A stretch of 64,000 nt of DNA from assembly GCF_030548175.1 (NCBI RefSeq), contig NZ_JAUORX010000001.1, positions 186,001 to 250,000 on the forward strand. The letters are read 5' to 3'. Shown here one piece after another: positions 58,820 through 64,000 of this stretch (position 1 is the first letter of the stretch; every line of letters begins with the position of its first letter). The position numbers were made by a program, and so were the translations under genes. The DNA is from Cognatishimia sp. 1_MG-2023. GTDB taxonomy: Bacteria; Pseudomonadota; Alphaproteobacteria; Rhodobacterales; Rhodobacteraceae. Under the pieces are notes generated by a model, which worked only from the letters and a program-made list of their open reading frames with translations, was not told the DNA's origin and did no database searches.

Positions 58820-59878
58820 ATGCTCAAGCAAACCCTCAAGTCACTGTCTGTCGCAGCGCTGCTTGCTACGTCCGCCGTGACCGCTACAGCTGCGGATTAC
58901 ACAATCCGTGCCACAGCAAACTCTAACGAAAACGACGAAGACTATGACGGCCTCGTAGTCTTCAAAAACTACGTCGAAGCGGCATCCAATGGCGCGATCG
59001 AAGTTGAACTGTTTATCGGTACACAGCTTTGCTCAAACGGCGCAGAGTGCCTGCAAGGCGTGGCTGAAGGCCAGGTTGATGTTTATATCTCAACTTCAGG
59101 CGGCGCATCCGGCATCTTTCCATATGTTCAGGTTCTGGACCTACCATATTTGATGGCCGACGACCGTATCGCGGAGCATGTTCTTTCTGGCGACTTTACA
59201 CGCACATTGCGCGACATGGCGCTTGAGGATTCAGGCAATGCGATCCGTCTGATGACTGTTGGCAACACCGGAGGTTGGCGTAACTTCGCGAACACAAAGC
59301 ACCGCGTCGCAAACCCAGCTGACATGGAAGGCCTGAAAATCCGTACGGTTGTTGCGGATCTTCCACAGGAATTGGTCAAAGCACTAGGCGCGTCCCCTAC
59401 TCCGATCCCATGGCCTGAACTGTTCACATCCTTCCAAACTGGCGTTGTTGAAGGGTCCAAAAACGGCATCACCGACATCATGGGTATGAAATTCCCAGAT
59501 GCGGGCCTGCAATATGTTACTCTGGATGGTCACGCCTACATGGGCGCGCTGTGGTGGATGAACAACGAAAAATTCATGGGTATGCCGGAAGACATGCGCC
59601 GTGTTGTTGTTGATGGTTTCTATGCTCTGCAACAAGCAACATTTGCTTCACCAAAGCGTAAGTCCATTAAAGCATACGAAGACTTCGTTGCTGGCGGTGG
59701 TGATCTATATGTTCCGACACCGGATCAAAAAGCCGCGTTCAAAGAATCCGCGTCTCCGGTTTACGACTGGTTCAAATCCAACGTTGCACGCGGCGATGAA
59801 ATATTCACAGCTTTGACCGACGCGGTTGCAGCAGCTGAAGCAGACGTAAACGCGTCTCGCGCCGCTGACCTGAACTAA
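58820..59878 (+). CDS. TRAP transporter substrate-binding protein (DctP type)
   Basis: 352 residues with signal peptide MLKQTLKSLSVAALLATSAV ending TATAAD. DctP fold with MEGLKIRTV holding the conserved Arg that grips the acid group, WPELFTSFQTGVVEGSKNGITDI and a Cys pair (LCSNGAEC). The periplasmic receptor. The gene context suggests a sulfonated sugar or its glyceride as ligand. Confidence 0.94.
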   Translation: MLKQTLKSLSVAALLATSAVTATAADYTIRATANSNENDEDYDGLVVFKNYVEAASNGAIEVELFIGTQLCSNGAECLQGVAEGQVDVYISTSGGASGIFPYVQVLDLPYLMADDRIAEHVLSGDFTRTLRDMALEDSGNAIRLMTVGNTGGWRNFANTKHRVANPADMEGLKIRTVVADLPQELVKALGASPTPIPWPELFTSFQTGVVEGSKNGITDIMGMKFPDAGLQYVTLDGHAYMGALWWMNNEKFMGMPEDMRRVVVDGFYALQQATFASPKRKSIKAYEDFVAGGGDLYVPTPDQKAAFKESASPVYDWFKSNVARGDEIFTALTDAVAAAEADVNASRAADLN

Positions 59879-59895
59879 GTTTAGCTTGAAATAAC

Positions 59896-59920
59896 AAAGG
59901 CGGCCTCATTGGTCGCCTTT
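59896..59920. terminator. Terminator after dctP
   Basis: AAAGGCGGCC (59896-59905) pairs with GGTCGCCTTT (59911-59920) around TCATT, ten pairs with one G-U. It sits between dctP and the convergent Sel1 gene. Confidence 0.75.
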
Positions 59921-59930
59921 CCATTTCCGC

Positions 59931-60401
59931 TCACCGGAACGGATACATCCAGACCTTATAGTCCTCGACCAAAATATGCGCTTTTTCGATCTCTTCAGAC
60001 GTCATTTTCTTAACGACCTCTTCCAAGCTGATCGCGGCATCAGGATCACCGCCAATGGCCGACAAAGTATACCACATATAAGCACGTACAAGGTCCGGCG
60101 CGGGCATACCGCGGCCGATTTCATAGTACCAACCAATACCGCTTTGTGCACCCGGATGACCTTTCATCGAACTACGCAAATACCATTCGAAAGCGCGCTG
60201 ATCATCTTTCGGCATCCCCAACCCCATCGCATACATCACGCCAATCAGCTCTTCGGCATCAGCATTCCCAGAACGTGCCGCGGGCCAAAGCTCTTCGTAA
60301 GCTTGCTGAAAATTGCCCTCTTCCATAAGGTCACGAGCATGTTCAATTTCCGCCACAGCTGGCGTCGCCAAAAGGGCCAATCCAAAGGCTATTGCGCGCA
60401 T
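59931..60401 (-). CDS. Sel1-repeat periplasmic protein
   Basis: 156 residues with signal peptide MRAIAFGLALLATPAVAE. Two Sel1 (TPR-like) repeats follow: GNADAEELIGVMYAMGLGMPKDDQRAFEWYLRSS and its successor ending YMWYTLSAIGGDP. It probably mediates protein contacts. Its first 63 bp overlap the divergent start of the cytochrome peroxidase gene. Confidence 0.88.
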   Translation of the reverse strand: MRAIAFGLALLATPAVAEIEHARDLMEEGNFQQAYEELWPAARSGNADAEELIGVMYAMGLGMPKDDQRAFEWYLRSSMKGHPGAQSGIGWYYEIGRGMPAPDLVRAYMWYTLSAIGGDPDAAISLEEVVKKMTSEEIEKAHILVEDYKVWMYPFR

Positions 60402-61691
60402 CTTCTAGGTCTTTCCGTTTTGCTGGCCACACCCAGTTGGGCGAGCGATCTTCCATCCCCGTTAACCGATGCCGATTTCATTCAGTTTGACATGAAACAG
60501 GCAACCTTGGGACGTGATCTATTTTACGACAAAATCCTATCGGGCAACAGAAATATCAGCTGTGCTACCTGTCATCATCCTGACTTCGGTACAGGCGATG
60601 GGCTTTCACTTGGCATTGGCGAGGGCGGCGTTGGTTTAGGGACCGATCGCACGGCCGGTATTGGCGAAAGCCGTATAAAAAAACGCATTCCACGCAATGC
60701 TCCTCCGCTTTGGAACCTAGGAGCAAAAAGCCTGCACACAATATTTCATGATGGTCGCCTTTCCATTAGCGACGAATACGGAAACGGTTTCAACTCACCT
60801 GCCGAAGAATGGCTGCCAGTAGGTTTCAACTCCATTTTAGCGGCACAAGCCGTTTTTCCACTTGTTGCCCAATTTGAAATGGCCGGAAACCCAGGTGAAA
60901 ACCAAGTCGCTGGGGCTGCGCACGACCGCATAGATGCCCCATGGCCAATAATTGCGAAAGCTACCCGAACTAAAGGTGACTATGGCCCAAGGTTTGTTGA
61001 GGCATTTGATCATATCGACGACCCTGAACAGGTCTCGATCGTCGAAATAGCAAATGCACTTGCGGCTTTCATGGCTATCGAATGGAAAAGCATCGACAGT
61101 CCATTTGACCAGTACTTAGCAGGCACTACAGAAGCATTAAATGCCTCACAAAAGCGAGGAATGGATTTGTTCTATGGTAAAGCCCAATGCAGCACCTGTC
61201 ATTCAGGCCCCTTGATGAGCGATCAAAAATTCCATGCACTCGGCCTACCTCCCTTTGGTCCCGGACGGACACGCCGTTTTGACCCAATGGTGCGGGATGT
61301 CGGTCGAATGGGGGAAAGCGACCGCATCGAGGATGCCTACCGTTTTCGTACCCCCATGCTGCGCAACGTCGCACTGACTGCGCCTTACGGTCACAACGGG
61401 GCTTATCCAACACTAGAAGGCATCGTTCGCCACCATCTTGCCCCGAAAGCCGCGCTAAAAAATTGGCAACCCACAGATGCCCAGCTACCAAAAGCGCCTT
61501 GGTTAGAACCGATTGATTTTGTTGTGTGGTCTGATCGCCTTGAAATGGCGCGCCAGATTGAAAAAAATGACATGACACCAATCACGCTAACCGATGATGA
61601 AGTGCAAAACTTAGTGGCGTTTCTAAAGTCATTGACCGGTAGCAGCCTCGAAAATCCAGTTTTCGGTGTACCAGAAGATTTCGAACCTTAA
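60339..61691 (+). CDS. Dihaem cytochrome c peroxidase / MauG family
   Basis: 450 residues from the ATG at 60339. The n-region is basic (HSWRRQKGQSKGY) and the h-region is LLGLSVLLATPSWAS, a plausible signal peptide. Haem sites CATCHH (Cys75-His79) and CSTCHS, with conserved Trp/His regions between. Periplasmic electron transfer or peroxide reduction; MauG-like oxidation of a partner is possible. The start is antisense inside the Sel1 gene, so the two promoters must lie inside each other. Confidence 0.85.
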   Translation: MFNFRHSWRRQKGQSKGYCAHLLGLSVLLATPSWASDLPSPLTDADFIQFDMKQATLGRDLFYDKILSGNRNISCATCHHPDFGTGDGLSLGIGEGGVGLGTDRTAGIGESRIKKRIPRNAPPLWNLGAKSLHTIFHDGRLSISDEYGNGFNSPAEEWLPVGFNSILAAQAVFPLVAQFEMAGNPGENQVAGAAHDRIDAPWPIIAKATRTKGDYGPRFVEAFDHIDDPEQVSIVEIANALAAFMAIEWKSIDSPFDQYLAGTTEALNASQKRGMDLFYGKAQCSTCHSGPLMSDQKFHALGLPPFGPGRTRRFDPMVRDVGRMGESDRIEDAYRFRTPMLRNVALTAPYGHNGAYPTLEGIVRHHLAPKAALKNWQPTDAQLPKAPWLEPIDFVVWSDRLEMARQIEKNDMTPITLTDDEVQNLVAFLKSLTGSSLENPVFGVPEDFEP

Positions 61692-61720
61692 TGCCCCTGT
61701 TTAAGGCAAAAGACCTGTGT

Positions 61721-62836
61721 CTATTGCGCTGCGGGAAATACAAAACACCGATCACGCCGTAACGTCAGCCACAACCGAGTACCGGCTTTGGGCATGAACA
61801 CATTCGGTACGGTCGCCTTTAGCACGCTGTTGTCATGTTCCATACGGAACTCAACAAGGCTTTCGGTGCCCATAAAGCGTGCACGCTCCACAATACCCGC
61901 GGCTGCCTGACCGTTGGTTGGCGTTGGTGTCGGTCCTTTTCCAGACCTATAAAAATCCAAATGCAGGTGCTGTGGTCTAATAACAATATCAACCTCTGCA
62001 CCATCTTCGCAGCCGGGCGTCAGGAACTGACCAAACAAAGTATCAGTCAAAGCGCCATTACTGACGCCTTTGATCACATTAATATCGCTAAAGAATGCCA
62101 TAGCATCTCGGTCAGCCGGTGCATTGTAGATGTTGTATGGCGATCCACATTGAACAATCCGCCCATTCCGCATCAACGCCACTTCATCCGCCATACGCAG
62201 CGCTTCTTCGGGCTCATGCGTTACCAACAATACTGCCGTATCTTCTTCTTTCAGCAACGCAAGGGTTTCATCCCGGATACCATCCCGCAGACGGTTATCC
62301 AGCCCTGAAAACGGTTCATCCATCAACATGATACGTGGGCGCGGTGCTAAGGCACGCGCAAGCGCGACGCGCTGCTGCTCGCCTCCAGAAAGATGATGCG
62401 GATACTCATCAATTGCCCAGAACAGGCCAACCTTACCAAGTAACTCTTCAACGCGAGCGCGCTTTTCTACTGTCGCACCTTTCAGGCCAAAGGCGACGTT
62501 ATCCGCCACGGACAAATGCGGGAATAGTGCGAAATCTTGAAACATCAAGCCAATCTGGCGACGTTCGGGAGGCACTCTGAAATGCGTGTCGCAAATCAGT
62601 TTACCATCAACGTAGATTTCGCCGCTGTCCTGCATATCGACACCGGCAATCATGCGTAGGGTTGTAGACTTTCCGCACCCAGATGGCCCAAGCAAGCACG
62701 TCACCTGTCCCGGCTCGATCGTCAGAGACACCCCATCAACAACCATCCGGTCGCCAAAGCGACGATTCAGGTTGCGTATTTCTAAACGGGGTGGCGTATC
62801 GGCCGGTTGGTCAAATGTCACAGCTGCCTCATGCAA
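61721..62836 (-). CDS. ABC transporter ATP-binding protein (FbpC/PotA type)
   Basis: 371 residues. Walker A GPSGCGKST (50-58), Q-loop FQDFALFPHLSV, LSGGEQQRVALARALAPRPRIMLMDEP split by normal spacing, H-loop VTHEPEEA. A C-terminal TOBE domain follows (IVIRPQHLHLDF). Iron(III) and polyamine importers carry this type. No permease or binding-protein gene is visible; the upstream gene is a symporter, so partners are elsewhere or outside the window. Confidence 0.92.
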   Translation of the reverse strand: MHEAAVTFDQPADTPPRLEIRNLNRRFGDRMVVDGVSLTIEPGQVTCLLGPSGCGKSTTLRMIAGVDMQDSGEIYVDGKLICDTHFRVPPERRQIGLMFQDFALFPHLSVADNVAFGLKGATVEKRARVEELLGKVGLFWAIDEYPHHLSGGEQQRVALARALAPRPRIMLMDEPFSGLDNRLRDGIRDETLALLKEEDTAVLLVTHEPEEALRMADEVALMRNGRIVQCGSPYNIYNAPADRDAMAFFSDINVIKGVSNGALTDTLFGQFLTPGCEDGAEVDIVIRPQHLHLDFYRSGKGPTPTPTNGQAAAGIVERARFMGTESLVEFRMEHDNSVLKATVPNVFMPKAGTRLWLTLRRDRCFVFPAAQ

Positions 62837-62883
62837 TGCCCAACGAATTTCATCGGGTTTGGCGTGGTGTAACAGCCCTCTGT

Positions 62884-64000
62884 TTAGGCTTCAACCCTGC
62901 GAGCACCTGTCAAAACAGCGACAAACCCGACGACCAATACGATCACACAGATCTGCAGAAGCTGTTCGTATTTGTGCCCTTCGACCAAAACCGAAGCAAT
63001 CATTTCATTGCTACGCAAGAAATAAGCCGCGGCCCCAAGGATCGCTGCCGAGAAACTCACCAGATACGCCCACAGAGCAACCCGGCGTCCAGCCAATAGT
63101 CCCGCAACCAAGACAGGCGTTAAGAACATCGAAGCTGTCCCTGACACGGCAACCGCATCAAAGAGCGATTGATTGCCCCAAAGTGTCAAAGCACCGCCCG
63201 CAATCGCAAAAGCAACCATAGCCATACGACCGCCAGACAACGTTTTAGGTGCTAGACGCAATTCCTCGACGACCAAACGAGCAGCAGAGGACAGCGCGCT
63301 ATCCAGCGTTGATAGAGCTGAGACCAACAATGAAACCAACAACAGCACAAAAACCCAAGTTGGCAAGATAGCTGCCCAAGTACCGATAAGCTCGCCTTGG
63401 TACTCAGCACCTTCCAACGAGGCTTGGATGCCAAAGAAACCAAATCCAATGATGCAAAGCGCTGAAATCCAAAATGCATGCAAAAAGCTTTTCCGTGTTG
63501 TGCTTTCATCCGCAATAAACCCGCGGTCCATCATAACCGGGTCATGCACTGGATAGGAAAACACCTGCAAAAACGCGACAACCAGCAAAACCCAACCGTT
63601 ATACTGACCAGAAGCGCCTTCTGCCGTTAGCACAGCACCTAGTTCAAATCCCGGTGTTGCGACCAAGGCAACAAAAGCCAAGACGAACACCACCAAGAAC
63701 ATCGCCATCTGCATCACGTCGGTGCGCAAAGCAGCACTTAATCCGCCCCATGCCGAGTAAGCCAACGCAAGTAAACCGACGATCAGTATGGAGCCTTCTT
63801 TGGCAAAGCCCACTTCAGGAAGCGCCGCCGAAAAGATCAATCCAACAACAATCAAGTTGGCAAATACTTCCGACAGCAAGCGCAGGCCGATGACCAAGTT
63901 ATAACAACCTGTGCCAATCGCGCCGAATTCTCCAACTAGCCATTCCTGTACCGAACGCGCGCCCTTTGCCCGCAAGCGGCCTACAATGAACCCACCAGTC
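62884..64000 (-). CDS. Sodium:solute symporter family, N-terminus beyond the window
   Basis: At least 372 residues in an open frame that runs off the right edge. Ten or so hydrophobic helices with NLVIGLRLLSEVFANLIVVG, AYSAWGGLSAALRTDVMQM, VHDPVMMDRGFIAD and LVSALSTLDSALSSAARLV, the sodium-site region of the SSS (PutP/SGLT) family. The C-terminal stop is at 62884. Substrate unknown. It lies 47 bp from the ABC ATPase on the same strand. Confidence 0.9.
   Translation of the reverse strand, partial: TGGFIVGRLRAKGARSVQEWLVGEFGAIGTGCYNLVIGLRLLSEVFANLIVVGLIFSAALPEVGFAKEGSILIVGLLALAYSAWGGLSAALRTDVMQMAMFLVVFVLAFVALVATPGFELGAVLTAEGASGQYNGWVLLVVAFLQVFSYPVHDPVMMDRGFIADESTTRKSFLHAFWISALCIIGFGFFGIQASLEGAEYQGELIGTWAAILPTWVFVLLLVSLLVSALSTLDSALSSAARLVVEELRLAPKTLSGGRMAMVAFAIAGGALTLWGNQSLFDAVAVSGTASMFLTPVLVAGLLAGRRVALWAYLVSFSAAILGAAAYFLRSNEMIASVLVEGHKYEQLLQICVIVLVVGFVAVLTGARRVEA

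Noticed and set aside
62652-63221. 189-codon plus-strand ORF at the ABC/symporter junction
   Set aside because: It runs antisense through both well-supported genes and has Arg/Pro/Ser-rich shadow composition.

Overview
The window is a stretch of chromosome from an alphaproteobacterium, most likely a marine, Roseobacter-type member of the Rhodobacterales. The pointers are a ctrA-sciP pair, folate-dependent trmFO, the pyrH-to-lpxB envelope operon using LpxI, the order aroB-aroK-small ORF-periplasmic protein-xerD-CorC, Hint/RTX secreted proteins, a TRAP transporter, an arginase-CtlX-ornithine cyclodeaminase operon, and a GAAC-N7-GAAC LexA box of the alphaproteobacterial type. No insertion sequence, prophage, integrase island or CRISPR array is visible. 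Genes are cut at both ends: a PPK2 fragment at the left and a sodium:solute symporter at the right.

Layout. 1-5.3 kb: PPK2 end and a TetR regulator, a convergent pair of extragenic repeats, rplM-rpsI, a SLAC1/TehA-type channel, a MocR regulator, and a gene-free stretch that looks like a structured RNA ending in a strong terminator. 5.3-10.2 kb: hotdog thioesterase, enoyl-CoA hydratase, trmFO, gluQ, hisI, and a NifU/SufU-like scaffold. 10.3-17.4 kb: a 40-codon membrane ORF under a LexA box, recG-ligA, ctrA, sciP, mnmA. 17.3-29.4 kb: one long leftward run, pyrH-frr-uppS-cdsA-dxr-rseP-(45-aa ORF)-bamA-ompH-fabZ-lpxA-lpxI-lpxB, which builds the outer membrane. 29.5-39.9 kb: miaA, an AraC regulator, a lytic transglycosylase, ssb, aroB/aroK, xerD, a phosphoesterase-like protein, CorC/HlyC, YceI. 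40-43.9 kb: two divergent Hint-domain proteins, one with RTX repeats, then tRNA-Leu(CAA). 44.1-52.2 kb: YqaA/DedA, DsbB, the Lrp-controlled arginine operon, an HNH nuclease, an esterase, AlkA, an MFS transporter.

52.2-59.9 kb is the most interesting region. A Gfo/Idh/MocA-type enzyme and a GntR regulator lie divergent to an SsuD-like monooxygenase, a YdhF/SmoB-like aldo-keto reductase and a flavin reductase, followed by a complete TRAP transporter. The monooxygenase carries Trp206, Arg236, His238, Arg307, Tyr341 and His343 at the numbers I remember for the sulfoquinovose monooxygenase SmoC. I read the region as an oxidative sulfoquinovose (SMO-type) catabolic cluster fed by a TRAP transporter. 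The divergent promoter holds a perfect FNR-type box. The right end carries a Sel1 protein overlapping a MauG-like dihaem peroxidase head to head, an FbpC/PotA-type ATPase, and the cut symporter.
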